Assembly (NCBI GenBank): GCA_900542875.1
Contig: UQPH01000006.1
Location: forward strand, 1 to 50,946
Length of the DNA stretch: 50,946 bases
Source: an uncultured Eubacterium sp.
GTDB lineage: Bacteria; Bacillota; Clostridia; Oscillospirales; Acutalibacteraceae
Direction of reading: 5' to 3'
The notes under the pieces were generated by a model that was given only the letters and a program-made list of their open reading frames with translations, did no database searches and was not told the DNA's origin. This document shows, one piece after another, positions 35,631 to 42,505 of the stretch. A program made the translations under genes and the position numbers. Each line of letters starts with the position of its first letter. Position 1 is the stretch's first letter.

Positions 35631-36197
35631 TTATTTATTTGTAATTAGTTTGGAAAATTTGTTTACAAAGCCCGTTACGTTCTTTGCCATATCCTTTGGC
35701 GTTTCTTTCATTCCTCGTTCTATCCAACTTATTATCATTCCGCCGAGTCCAAAGCCAAAGAATTCCGCAATCGATATTGCGTCGCAGTCGTTATCATTAA
35801 TTTGATTTTTTTGAAGCGTTGTATTTATTAAGGCGAGCAATTCCTTTGTTGATAGTTTTGCAAAGTATTTGTATACATCGGACATATTTATGTTTACCGC
35901 ATTTTGATAAAATTTTCTGTCATTATATATCGTGTTGAACACTTCGTAAAATTTATCTTCCATATTTGAATAAGAAAAATCTTCCACAAAGTTTGATACA
36001 AGTTCCATATTAAGCAGATAGTCAAGTAATTCGTATCTGTCCTGAAAATGGTAGTAAAAGGTTTGTCTGTGAATATTGCTCTTTTTTGAAATGTCGGAAA
36101 TCGTTATTTTTTCAAACGGTATGGTTTGCATAAGATCTTTAAGTGCGTATGCAATCTTTCTTTTTCTAATTTCACTGCAGGATAGTTTTTCTTTCAT
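35631..36197 (-). CDS. TetR/AcrR-family transcriptional regulator
   Basis: A 188-residue regulator. The N-terminal HTH is clear (ITISDISKKSNIHRQTFYYHF, about residues 32-52). The C-terminal ligand domain resembles the DhaS-like subgroup of TetR proteins, as the RQTFYYHFQDRYELLDYL type of region suggests. The start ATG follows AAGGA at a slightly long distance of 10 bases. Its own weak -10 (TATAAT at 36230-36235) is present, but no terminator separates it from the phosphodiesterase gene upstream, so it may also be read from that promoter. No efflux or dihydroxyacetone gene lies nearby; the target is unknown. Confidence 0.88.
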   Translation of the reverse strand: MKEKLSCSEIRKRKIAYALKDLMQTIPFEKITISDISKKSNIHRQTFYYHFQDRYELLDYLLNMELVSNFVEDFSYSNMEDKFYEVFNTIYNDRKFYQNAVNINMSDVYKYFAKLSTKELLALINTTLQKNQINDNDCDAISIAEFFGFGLGGMIISWIERGMKETPKDMAKNVTGFVNKFSKLITNK

Positions 36198-36229
36198 TTT
36201 GTTCGTGTCCTTACTTTGTTTATAACATC

Positions 36230-36257
36230 ATTATAACACTTTAAAAAAATTATACAA
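36230..36257 (-). promoter_or_regulatory. Weak promoter of the tetR-type gene
   Basis: Minus strand: -10 TATAAT (36230-36235), a 16-base spacer, and a poor -35 TTGTAT (36252-36257). Confidence 0.4.
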
Positions 36258-36287
36258 GTACTTAAATGTGTATGTATTTTTTTATAC

Positions 36288-36749
36288 TTATACTTCGGAG
36301 TGATACATCATTATTCCCGAATCCTCTGCGTCTATTATTCCGTATCTTCCCTCAGCGGCACTTCCCGGATTCATATATCTAATGCCGTCAATGTTCTCAA
36401 TATACGGAATATGAGTGTGCCCAAATAGGCAAATGTCCGCCTTTACGCTTTTTGCTTCTCTTTCGAGATTGTAAAGATTGTGCTTTACATAGTATGGGTG
36501 TCCGTGAGTTATAAGAAACCTTTTGCCGCCGAACTCAATTATTTTGCTTGCAGGATAGACAGACGAAAAGTCACAGTTTCCGCTCACTCTTTCGATTTTT
36601 ATATCGGGGTACATTGTCAAAGCTTCGTCAACATCATCGTTGCCGTCTCCGAGAAAGAAAAACAAATCAGCATTATTTTTGTGCCTTTCAATAATTTTAA
36701 GCACATTTGATGCTCTCCTGTGGCTGTCCGAAAATACAACAATTCTCAT
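36288..36749 (-). CDS. YfcE/MJ0936-type metallophosphodiesterase
   Basis: A 153-residue calcineurin-fold phosphodiesterase. All metal-binding motifs are in order: SDSHR (D-x-H), GDGND, GNCD, THGH and GHTH. Proteins of this small type cleave phosphodiester substrates with Mn2+; the natural substrate is mostly unknown. AAAGGTGAT precedes the ATG. It is transcribed divergently from the small-gene cluster at 36815. Confidence 0.93.
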   Translation of the reverse strand: MRIVVFSDSHRRASNVLKIIERHKNNADLFFFLGDGNDDVDEALTMYPDIKIERVSGNCDFSSVYPASKIIEFGGKRFLITHGHPYYVKHNLYNLEREAKSVKADICLFGHTHIPYIENIDGIRYMNPGSAAEGRYGIIDAEDSGIMMYHSEV

Positions 36750-36786
36750 AGTATATCACCTTTTATTATCGCATATATTTAACTAG

Positions 36787-36815
36787 ATTATACTATGAAG
36801 GGTTGTGCTTTTCAA
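36787..36815 (-). promoter_or_regulatory. Promoter of the phosphodiesterase gene
   Basis: Minus strand: -35 TTGAAA (36810-36815), a 17-base spacer, and -10 TATAAT (36787-36792). The -35 touches the ATG of the divergent small gene, and a plus-strand TATACT (36789-36794) overlaps the -10. Confidence 0.75.
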
Positions 36816-37021
36816 TGAAAAATATCAGCGATAAGGATATAAACGAATTGCAAAAAGCGGTAAATAGCGGAAATGTAAACGATTTTATCGATAAACGTCT
36901 CACCCCCGAACAAAGTGCAAAAATAAAACGAGTTCTTTCCGATAAAAACGCTGCCGAAAAACTTTTGCAGTCTCCGCAGGCGAGAGAACTTATGAAAAAA
37001 CTGAGCGATAAAAAGAGGTAA
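36815..37021 (+). CDS. Small helical protein of unknown function (68 aa)
   Basis: A short, charged, helix-rich protein with no signal peptide and no family I recognise. The second half has the pattern AAEKLLQSPQARELMKKLS. The start is the ATG at 36815; GAAGGG at 36797-36802 is 12 bases away, and a TTG at 36803 is the alternative. The next gene begins 2 bases after its stop, and a third follows with a 1-base overlap, so the three form a tight operon. Coding status is supported by this packing and by the lack of stops, not by homology. Confidence 0.6.
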   Translation: MKNISDKDINELQKAVNSGNVNDFIDKRLTPEQSAKIKRVLSDKNAAEKLLQSPQARELMKKLSDKKR

Positions 37022-37023
37022 AA

Positions 37024-37365
37024 ATGGACGATATTAATGAAATTATTTCATCTCTCAGCGATAATGATATTGAGATGTTAAAAGGCGTAGCTTCGTCAAT
37101 TCTCGGCGAGAAGCCGGATTCCGCTCCATCGTCTAAACCTAAAGCCGCCGCTCTCTCAGGGCTTAATCTGTCCCAAAACGATTTGAATTTTATGCTCAAG
37201 GCAAAGTCTATAATCGAAAAGATGAATAATTCCTCATCAAAAGATACAGACCTTATTTTGGCTTTGAAGCCGCACCTGAGTCCGGAGTCCAGAGATAAGG
37301 CGGATAAGGCAATAAGAATACTCAGACTGTTTGATATTTTGCCGTATCTAAAGGATTTGTTTTAA
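37024..37365 (+). CDS. Small protein of unknown function (113 aa)
   Basis: Two helical parts are joined by a Pro/Ser/Ala linker (about residues 29-45). The N-terminal part begins with an acidic helix (DDINEIISSLSDNDIEML). The C-terminal part holds DLILALKPHLSPESRDKADKA and ends in a hydrophobic helix (LRLFDILPYLKDLF). No known domain is recognised. It sits between two other small genes with a 2-base gap before it and a 1-base overlap (TAATG) after it. A structural or complex-forming role is possible, but nothing shows it directly. Confidence 0.65.
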   Translation: MDDINEIISSLSDNDIEMLKGVASSILGEKPDSAPSSKPKAAALSGLNLSQNDLNFMLKAKSIIEKMNNSSSKDTDLILALKPHLSPESRDKADKAIRILRLFDILPYLKDLF

Positions 37366-37682
37366 TGGCTGATTTTACGGGTAATGATATAAATGACGCA
37401 AAGAAAAGGGTAGAGGAAATGCGTCTCCGTTCTCAAAGTTTTGTTGAAAATGAGAATAACGGTAAAGAAAAAAATGCTGATGAAATTAATCATAAAAAGG
37501 AAAACTGTCAAAAATCCGAAAATTCCGACAGTGTCGGTATTCTCGGCTCTCTTTTTTCCTCTCTCGGTCTTTCAAAAAGCGACGATTCCTCTTCGACTCT
37601 TATTCTTGCGCTCATTCTTATATTGTCAAAAGAGGGCGCAGATAATAAATTAATTTTGGCACTTCTGTATATTTTATTATAA
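37365..37682 (+). CDS. Small protein with hydrophobic C-terminal tail (105 aa)
   Basis: A hydrophilic, charged N-terminus (about residues 1-55), a short Gly/Ser/Leu stretch (GILGSLFSSLGLS), and then two close hydrophobic segments (STLILALILILS and KLILALLYILL) separated by KEGADN. It ends right after the second segment. This build fits a tail-anchored or hairpin membrane protein. No family is recognised. It is the third gene of a trio; no terminator lies between it and lgt, 64 bases further. Confidence 0.62.
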   Translation: MADFTGNDINDAKKRVEEMRLRSQSFVENENNGKEKNADEINHKKENCQKSENSDSVGILGSLFSSLGLSKSDDSSSTLILALILILSKEGADNKLILALLYILL

Positions 37683-37687
37683 TTTTA

Positions 37688-37716
37688 TGGAAATTCCTCC
37701 TTGATTGTGCTATATT
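37688..37716 (+). promoter_or_regulatory. Possible promoter of lgt
   Basis: -35 TGGAAA (37688-37693), a 17-base spacer, and an extended -10 (TGC then TATATT at 37711-37716). Confidence 0.5.
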
Positions 37717-37746
37717 ATATACATTAGTTTATTTGGGGGAATACAG

Positions 37747-38742
37747 ATGTCAAATTTCACTCACGTATATTTTGACGGACTCGGCATAGATTTTGAATTG
37801 CCGTCTGTTGCGTTCACCGTGTTCGGATATCAGATTCATTGGTACGGTATGATCATTGCTTTCGGCTTTGCCCTTGCGGTTTTGTATGGCGGACGAAAGG
37901 CATACAAGTGGAAGATGAGCCTTGACGGAATGACGGATGTCCTGCTTTGGGGAACTCTGTTTGGTATTATTTGCGCAAGACTTTACTATGTCGCTTTTGA
38001 ATGGGATTATTACAGCGTTCACCTTAGTGAAATTCCTGCCATATGGAACGGCGGCTTGGCTATTTACGGCGGAATTATCGGCGCTCTTATCGGTGCTGCA
38101 ATCGGATGTAAAACAGGTAAGATTAATTTTCTTAATCTCCTCGACTTGGGTGCCCTCGGACTTCTTATCGGTCAGGGCATAGGCAGATGGGGCAACTTCT
38201 TTAATCAGGAGGCGTTCGGAACAAATACCGATACCGCTCTGTTTCGTATGTGGTCGCCCAAGATTCACGATACTTTGGAAATGTCGGCGGCAACCCTTGC
38301 ACAAAAGGGAGTAACCGTTGATCCCAATACCCCGGTGCACCCAACATTTTTATATGAGAGCGTATGGTGTTTGCTGTCATTTTTGGTACTGCATATTGTG
38401 GTTACCTATTTCAGAAAATTCAAAGGCGAAGTATTTATGATGTACGGCGTTCTTTATGGCCTTGAAAGAATGATTGTTGAGGGTATGCGTACCGATTCGC
38501 TTTATATCGGCTCAACGAGCATTCGTGTTTCTCAGGTGCTTTCAGCCGTTATTGCGGCAGTCGCTTTGGTTGTGCTCGTGTATTTCTTTATAAGACTCAA
38601 GCAGAATAAACTTCCAAAGGCTCTCGTTTTGGACAATCTTGATGAGTTAGAGGATATTAATAAAGTCGAGAGAGAAAAAACTAAGCAAGAAAAAGCACAA
38701 CGAGCAGAAAAAAGAAAAGCAAGAAAAAAAGGAGATAAGTAA
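37747..38742 (+). CDS. lgt: Prolipoprotein diacylglyceryl transferase
   Basis: A 331-residue membrane enzyme that attaches diacylglycerol to the lipobox cysteine of prelipoproteins. The signature GRWGNFFNQEAFG and the preceding LAIYGGIIGA segment are present, with about seven membrane helices. The C-terminus carries an extra Lys/Glu/Arg-rich tail of about 35 residues in the cytoplasm. The start is the ATG after GGGGGA; an upstream in-frame extension overlaps the promoter and is rejected. Its stop overlaps folD by 1 base. Confidence 0.96.
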   Translation: MSNFTHVYFDGLGIDFELPSVAFTVFGYQIHWYGMIIAFGFALAVLYGGRKAYKWKMSLDGMTDVLLWGTLFGIICARLYYVAFEWDYYSVHLSEIPAIWNGGLAIYGGIIGALIGAAIGCKTGKINFLNLLDLGALGLLIGQGIGRWGNFFNQEAFGTNTDTALFRMWSPKIHDTLEMSAATLAQKGVTVDPNTPVHPTFLYESVWCLLSFLVLHIVVTYFRKFKGEVFMMYGVLYGLERMIVEGMRTDSLYIGSTSIRVSQVLSAVIAAVALVVLVYFFIRLKQNKLPKALVLDNLDELEDINKVEREKTKQEKAQRAEKRKARKKGDK

Positions 38743-39593
38743 TGGCTTTAATTGACGGAAAAGCAGTATCGCTTCAGGTAAAACAGCAGGTAAAGCAGGA
38801 ATGCGACAAACTTAAAACAAAGGGTGTTACTCCCGGTCTTGCGGTTATTATAGTAGGTGACGATCCGGCTTCTCAGGTATACGTAAGGAATAAGGAGAAA
38901 GCCTGCGAGGAGTGCGGCTTTTACAGCGTTAAGTATGCCCTTGACGCAGACACAACTCAAAGCGAACTTAATGCTCTTATAGATAAACTTAATAAGGACG
39001 AAAAGATAAACGGTATTTTGTGCCAACTTCCGCTCCCTAAGCACCTTGATGATAAAGAGGTTATTAATCGTATTGACCCGATTAAGGATGTAGATGCGTT
39101 TCATCCGGTTAATGTCGGCGCAATTATGATTGGTGATTATAATTTTCTCCCTTGTACGCCGGCAGGTGTTATGGAACTTATCCATTCCACGGGTGTTGAT
39201 GTAACCGGTAAAAAAGCTGTTGTAATCGGCAGGAGCAATATTGTCGGTAAGCCTATGGCTATGCTTCTTCTTCACGAAAACGCAACCGTTGAGATTACTC
39301 ACTCAAAAACGCTTGACCTTAAAAGCATTACAAAAGAGGCGGATATTCTCGTTGCCGCTATCGGCAGGGCTAAATTTGTTACAGCCGATATGGTTAAAAA
39401 CGGTGCAATAGTAATTGATGTCGGTATGAACAGAGATGAAAACGGTAAACTTTGCGGTGATGTTGATTTTGAAAATGTAAAGGATAAGTGCTCGTTCATC
39501 ACTCCTGTTCCCGGCGGCGTCGGACCTATGACAATCTCTATGCTTATGCGTAATACACTCACTGCCGCTAAGTTGCAAAACGGCTTGATTTGA
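38742..39593 (+). CDS. folD: Methylene-THF dehydrogenase / methenyl-THF cyclohydrolase
   Basis: A 283-residue bifunctional folate enzyme that interconverts 5,10-methylene- and 10-formyl-THF with NADP. The catalytic region YVRNKEKACEECG (Tyr and Lys), the CQLPLPKHLD block, the dinucleotide motif VVIGRSNIVGKP and the C-terminal TPVPGGVGPMT are all present. AAGGAGAT precedes the start, which overlaps the lgt stop. The lgt-folD-pncC order suggests one transcript. Confidence 0.97.
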   Translation: MALIDGKAVSLQVKQQVKQECDKLKTKGVTPGLAVIIVGDDPASQVYVRNKEKACEECGFYSVKYALDADTTQSELNALIDKLNKDEKINGILCQLPLPKHLDDKEVINRIDPIKDVDAFHPVNVGAIMIGDYNFLPCTPAGVMELIHSTGVDVTGKKAVVIGRSNIVGKPMAMLLLHENATVEITHSKTLDLKSITKEADILVAAIGRAKFVTADMVKNGAIVIDVGMNRDENGKLCGDVDFENVKDKCSFITPVPGGVGPMTISMLMRNTLTAAKLQNGLI

Positions 39594-39608
39594 TTTTTGG
39601 AGAACGCT

Positions 39609-40079
39609 ATGACGCTTGAAGAACAGGTAGTAAATAAATTAATCGAAAAAAATTTTCATATTTCTTTCGCAGAGTCTTGCACTGGGGGTATGTGTTGTGG
39701 TACAATAGTCAATGTTCCGAACGCATCACGTGTGCTTGATATGTCATTTGTTACTTATGCCGATTACGCAAAGTTTAAACTCATCGGCGTAAACGAAAAG
39801 ACTGTTGCCGATTTCGGAGTGGTCAGCGAGCAGGTGGCATACGAGATGGCACAGGGCGTTGCAAAGACGGCAAACAGCGAGGTCGGCGTAGGTGTTACCG
39901 GCATCGCAGGACCTACCGGTGCAACAGAAACTAAACCTGTCGGTATGGTATGCTTTGGCTTTTGCATTAACGGCAAGGTAACGACTGTAACAAAGTATTT
40001 CGGCAATATCGGCAGAAATATTGTCAGAAAAAGTTCGGTAGACTTTGTTATGACACAACTTCTCAAATTACTTGATTAA
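39609..40079 (+). CDS. pncC: Nicotinamide-nucleotide amidohydrolase (CinA C-terminal type)
   Basis: A 156-residue stand-alone CinA C-terminal domain that deamidates NMN to NaMN in pyridine nucleotide recycling. Motifs: ESCTGGMCCGTIV with the catalytic serine region, VTYADYAK, and GVTGIAGPTG. It lacks the N-terminal MoCF domain of full CinA. The preferred start is the ATG with GGAG 7 bases upstream; an in-frame TTG at 39597 is an alternative. Confidence 0.93.
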   Translation: MTLEEQVVNKLIEKNFHISFAESCTGGMCCGTIVNVPNASRVLDMSFVTYADYAKFKLIGVNEKTVADFGVVSEQVAYEMAQGVAKTANSEVGVGVTGIAGPTGATETKPVGMVCFGFCINGKVTTVTKYFGNIGRNIVRKSSVDFVMTQLLKLLD

Positions 40080-40098
40080 GAGCAAATTTGTATATAAT
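40072..40098 (+). promoter_or_regulatory. Possible promoter for the tRNA region
   Basis: -10 TATAAT (40093-40098) with -35 TTGATT (40072-40077) at a short 15-base spacing. It overlaps the end of pncC and would read through the broken tRNA copy into tRNA-Thr. Confidence 0.35.
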
Positions 40099-40110
40099 AA
40101 GTAAAAATAA

Positions 40111-40128
40111 AGGACGGTTTTTCGTCCT
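40111..40128. terminator. Small hairpin after pncC
   Basis: AGGACG and CGTCCT around a 6-base loop. There is no T run on the plus strand, so if it is a terminator for pncC it is weak. Confidence 0.4.
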
Positions 40129-40134
40129 GTATAT

Positions 40135-40281
40135 GCTGATATGGCTCAGTTGGGCGAAGTTGCGAGTGCGTCCGGTGGACGATGAAGCGAGCAAAATGAG
40201 GTGAAGAAACAAGGAGCAATGCGAAGCGCCCCAAGCGAGTAGTGCGACTATGTTTCTGAGGGAAGAGCAGCGCATTCGTAA
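40135..40281 (+). pseudogene. Broken tRNA-Thr copy split by a GC-rich insertion
   Basis: Bases 40135-40153 equal the first 19 bases of the intact tRNA-Thr 200 bp downstream (acceptor 5' strand, D-stem and half of the D-loop). After TTGG comes about 110 bases of foreign-looking, GCGAG-rich DNA. Then 40264-40281 again matches the tRNA (17 of 18 bases: D-stem 3' strand to the anticodon loop, with the same CGT). After that the match fades; no T-arm or acceptor 3' strand can be formed. It cannot fold as a tRNA as it stands. Confidence 0.7.
40154..40263 (+). repeat. GCGAG-rich insertion inside the tRNA copy
   Basis: Richer in G and C than its surroundings and without a sensible reading frame. It holds an inverted repeat AGAAACA (40205-40211) / TGTTTCT (40251-40257), a small CGTCC-GGT-GGACG hairpin (40169-40181), and several GCGAG/GCGAAG words. 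Origin unknown; possibly a dispersed repeat. Confidence 0.5.
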
Positions 40282-40334
40282 ACGGAAGGCTGTTCGCCGA
40301 TTTAGGCTCAAAGCAAGTAAAAAATTGAATAAAT

Positions 40335-40410
40335 GCTGATATGGCTCAGTTGGTAGAGCAGCTCATTCGTAATGAGCAGGCCGTCGGTTCGAGTCCGACT
40401 ATCAGCTCCA
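40335..40410 (+). tRNA. tRNA-Thr (anticodon CGT)
   Basis: A 76-base gene with encoded CCA. All four stems are perfect: acceptor GCTGATA/TATCAGC, D-stem GCTC/GAGC, anticodon stem GCTCA/TGAGC with loop TTCGTAA, and T-stem GTCGG/CCGAC with loop TTCGAGT. The anticodon CGT at 40368-40370 reads ACG codons. A terminator follows at once. Confidence 0.97.
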
Positions 40411-40450
40411 AAACCTGCGTAAACACGGCGTTTTCGCAGGTTTTTTCTTT
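40410..40450 (+). terminator. Terminator of tRNA-Thr
   Basis: 10-bp stem (AAAACCTGCG with CGCAGGTTTT) and a T-rich tail. The 5' arm starts at the last base of the tRNA. Confidence 0.88.
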
Positions 40451-40485
40451 TTCTGAAATGCATTTCAAAACTCAATATGCAACAA

Positions 40486-40518
40486 AAAATCTCACTCTTT
40501 TTTACGGAGTGAGATTTT
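40486..40518 (-). terminator. Isolated hairpin, terminator-like on the minus strand
   Basis: Perfect 12-bp stem (AAAATCTCACTC with GAGTGAGATTTT), 9-base loop, followed by T6 when read on the minus strand. No minus-strand gene ends here, so it may be a relic. Confidence 0.55.
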
Positions 40519-40650
40519 GCTCGCTTATTCGATTTTCAGCCAAAGACCATCTATTCGTATCATTTTGACACAGAGATAAAAGACGGAAAAACAACTGTAA
40601 AAATCGAAAAGACAGATATTTTCCATATCTTTGAATTCAGTAACGAATAA
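40513..40650 (+). pseudogene. Remnant of the 3' end of an unknown gene
   Basis: Between a TGA at 40510-40512 and a TAA at 40648-40650 there are 45 open codons without a start codon or ribosome binding site. The translation has protein-like make-up (TIYSYHFDTEIKDGKTTVKI, then EKTDIFHIFEFSNE at the end). It may be the tail of a lost gene. No family is recognised. The rest of this 320-base gap holds the tRNA terminator, the hairpin at 40486 and the promoter at 40678. Confidence 0.35.
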
Positions 40651-40677
40651 AAGACCGATACTTATAATCTGTTTTGT

Positions 40678-40705
40678 TTGCAATCTTGTAATATAATGGT
40701 ATAAT
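40678..40705 (+). promoter_or_regulatory. Promoter of the small membrane protein gene
   Basis: -35 TTGCAA (40678-40683), a 16-base spacer, and an extended -10 (TGG then TATAAT at 40700-40705). Confidence 0.7.
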
Positions 40706-40731
40706 AAAAATGCAGAGAGCGAGATGATATT

Positions 40732-41115
40732 GTGGCTAAAGGTAACGAAAGCAAAACTAAAAAGCGTATGATTTTGCAAAAAATTTTATTTGTAATCACA
40801 ATCATATGCTTTTTTGGCTCGTTTGTTCCGTCATATTCGGTATTTGTTTTGGTTGCTGTTTTTTCCATGGACGGCGGAATGTATTTAAACGAAATGCTTG
40901 AATTCATACTTTTACTGTTTGCCGTTAACTTGCTGTATTTAATTCCGCAAGCCATAACTTTGTTTGTTGACAAAAAATTCAGAAGTGATTTTTCTGCCGA
41001 CGGTAAGGCTTCAAACCTGTCTTGCAAAATAAAGCAAATGAGTAAAATATTTATGATTATATGGGCAATAGCTTTTGTAATCGGAATTGCCGCAATGATG
41101 TTTTTGTGTATTTAA
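40732..41115 (+). CDS. Small membrane protein of unknown function (127 aa)
   Basis: A basic N-terminus (about residues 1-15), then three hydrophobic segments (about 17-45, 52-78 and 103-125). The basic loop before the last one contains a Cys. No family is recognised. The start is GTG with only a weak ribosome binding site; a good promoter lies about 30 bases upstream. It is a single-gene transcript ended by the hairpin at 41148. Confidence 0.6.
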   Translation: MAKGNESKTKKRMILQKILFVITIICFFGSFVPSYSVFVLVAVFSMDGGMYLNEMLEFILLLFAVNLLYLIPQAITLFVDKKFRSDFSADGKASNLSCKIKQMSKIFMIIWAIAFVIGIAAMMFLCI

Positions 41116-41144
41116 GAGAACGATTTGTTGCTTTTTAGGAATTG

Positions 41145-41216
41145 TTAAAGCACCGCAGACGTTGAGTTTGCGGTGCTTATATTATCGATAAAACTCTGAA
41201 ATATGCCAAATTTCAT
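41145..41216 (-). CDS. Possible 23-residue peptide in an orphan minus-strand transcript
   Basis: An ATG with AAAGG 2 bases upstream opens 23 codons (begins MKFGIFQSFIDNI, rich in Ser, Thr and Ala at the end) and stops inside the terminator stem. It lies between an extended -10 promoter (41301-41329) and a hairpin, so a transcript of about 150 bases is plausible. Whether it is translated, or the unit is an untranslated small RNA, cannot be told. Confidence 0.25.
   Translation of the reverse strand: MKFGIFQSFIDNISTANSTSAVL
41148..41178. terminator. Hairpin shared by two convergent transcripts
   Basis: Perfect 10-bp stem (AAGCACCGCA with TGCGGTGCTT) and an 11-base loop; T tails on both sides are short. 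Confidence 0.6.
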
Positions 41217-41300
41217 GACCTTTCTTAACAGCCTACCTTATGTTTATGCTTATTTCAACAGAGTAATAATATTTTTCGATACAATGAGTTGTTTATTTTG

Positions 41301-41329
41301 ATTATAGCACAGCAACATACGAAACGCAA
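41301..41329 (-). promoter_or_regulatory. Orphan promoter on the minus strand
   Basis: -35 TTGCGT (41324-41329), a 17-base spacer, and an extended -10 (TGC then TATAAT at 41301-41306). No annotated gene follows it before the hairpin at 41148-41178. Confidence 0.6.
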
Positions 41330-41376
41330 AGCGATAACATATAGTGTGGTTTACAAATCGTGCAATATTTCATAGC

Positions 41377-42351
41377 TTAGTTTTGTCGCATTATTTGTTG
41401 CGTAGCTATCGGTTTATAGCTTATCAGCTCATTTGACTCTAAGTTTTCTTTGTGCATATCAACTGCGGTGATTTGGTGGTTTGAATAGGTTGTGTAGTAG
41501 TAAATGCCCTTGTTGAGATTGCAACATGAGGTATAAATTGTTATTTCATACTTGCCGTCAGCCACCTCACAACAGCCTCTTTGTTGGTCTACGCTGCCGA
41601 GAATGTGAAAAAATTGGCTTACTGCTTCGTTTTCGTCCTTGCCTGATTTTGAGTTGAGTTTTACAAAAGCAACCCTTACAAAACGTGATGCCGAGGATAA
41701 GTCACCCGGCAGACCCATTGCTCCCATTCCTCTGCTGTATGCGTTAAGGTCAATGTTTTCGGAAAACTTGATTTCAGGCTGTTTCGGCGAAAGATTCATA
41801 TAGTTGTTAAGGTTAAACATTTGAATCGGAAACGGCGGATTGTTAGTCAGAACACCGACAGGATTGTCATATATGTGCATTCCGTCTGCTGTCGATTCAA
41901 CAACAATCGAACTGTTTTTATCTGCAATTATCCAGTGAAGTTGAGCACCCGGCAGTTTTTCGCTGAAAGGCGTGCAGACTATCTCTGCATTTTTCAGCAG
42001 TTCTTTTACTTCCTCAATATTTTTACAAAGTGAGAGAACCCAAGGTATAAACTCAAATTGTGCAACAGAGATTTTATCCTCATTCGGTTCGGGATAGAAT
42101 GCGTTTCCGACAAAGTTAAGCCCCGCCATACCGACACCCATTTCATTGATTGCATCATAGTAAAGCGGATAATTTTCCGCTATGTGCGCCATGCCTATTA
42201 TAGCATAATGACTTTCAATATCTTCTGTATGTCTGAAATGAAATTTATAATTTCTCGGCGTAATCGTTATCTCGTCTCCGTATGAAAATTCGTAATCAAG
42301 CGTTCTGCCAAAGTATGCATCGTCTGCTTTGTATGTTGCCGCAGTACACAT
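41377..42351 (-). CDS. Choloylglycine hydrolase family protein, probably bile salt hydrolase
   Basis: A 324-residue Ntn-hydrolase. After removal of Met1, Cys2 (MCTAATYK) becomes the N-terminal nucleophile. The other family residues are in place: Arg16 and Asp19 (FGRTLDYEFSYGDE), the Asn in VLTNNPPFP, and the Arg in SSASRFVR. The YEFSYGDEITITPRNY segment resembles bile salt hydrolases of gut bacteria more than penicillin V acylases. The enzyme would cut taurine or glycine from bile salts. The start is fixed by the Cys and by GGAGTTGAT just upstream; a longer frame of 11 residues would bury the nucleophile. No signal peptide is seen, so it is cytoplasmic. It has its own promoter and no neighbour of related function. 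Confidence 0.88.
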   Translation of the reverse strand: MCTAATYKADDAYFGRTLDYEFSYGDEITITPRNYKFHFRHTEDIESHYAIIGMAHIAENYPLYYDAINEMGVGMAGLNFVGNAFYPEPNEDKISVAQFEFIPWVLSLCKNIEEVKELLKNAEIVCTPFSEKLPGAQLHWIIADKNSSIVVESTADGMHIYDNPVGVLTNNPPFPIQMFNLNNYMNLSPKQPEIKFSENIDLNAYSRGMGAMGLPGDLSSASRFVRVAFVKLNSKSGKDENEAVSQFFHILGSVDQQRGCCEVADGKYEITIYTSCCNLNKGIYYYTTYSNHQITAVDMHKENLESNELISYKPIATQQIMRQN

Positions 42352-42374
42352 AATATCAACTCCTTTTTTTATGT

Positions 42375-42403
42375 AGTATACCATATTTTTTCGTCGATTT
42401 CAA
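42375..42403 (-). promoter_or_regulatory. Promoter of the bile-salt-hydrolase gene
   Basis: Minus strand: -35 TTGAAA (42398-42403), a 17-base spacer, and an extended -10 (TGG then TATACT at 42375-42380). Confidence 0.78.
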
Positions 42404-42505
42404 CAAATTGAACCGTAATTAGAATTTATATTTTGTTAATAGATGAAAATTCCTATTGAAATTAGAACTGTTTTATGCGATTATTTAGTAGAGGAGGTAA
42501 TCCTA

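Noticed and set aside
36795..36818. Seven-codon leader peptide overlapping the first small gene
   Set aside because: It ends in an ATGA overlap, but it is too short and lacks its own ribosome binding site; chance is likely.
40063..40311. 82-codon minus-strand frame across the broken tRNA copy
   Set aside because: It covers the end of pncC and the tRNA-derived DNA; its openness comes from the GC-rich insertion, not from coding.
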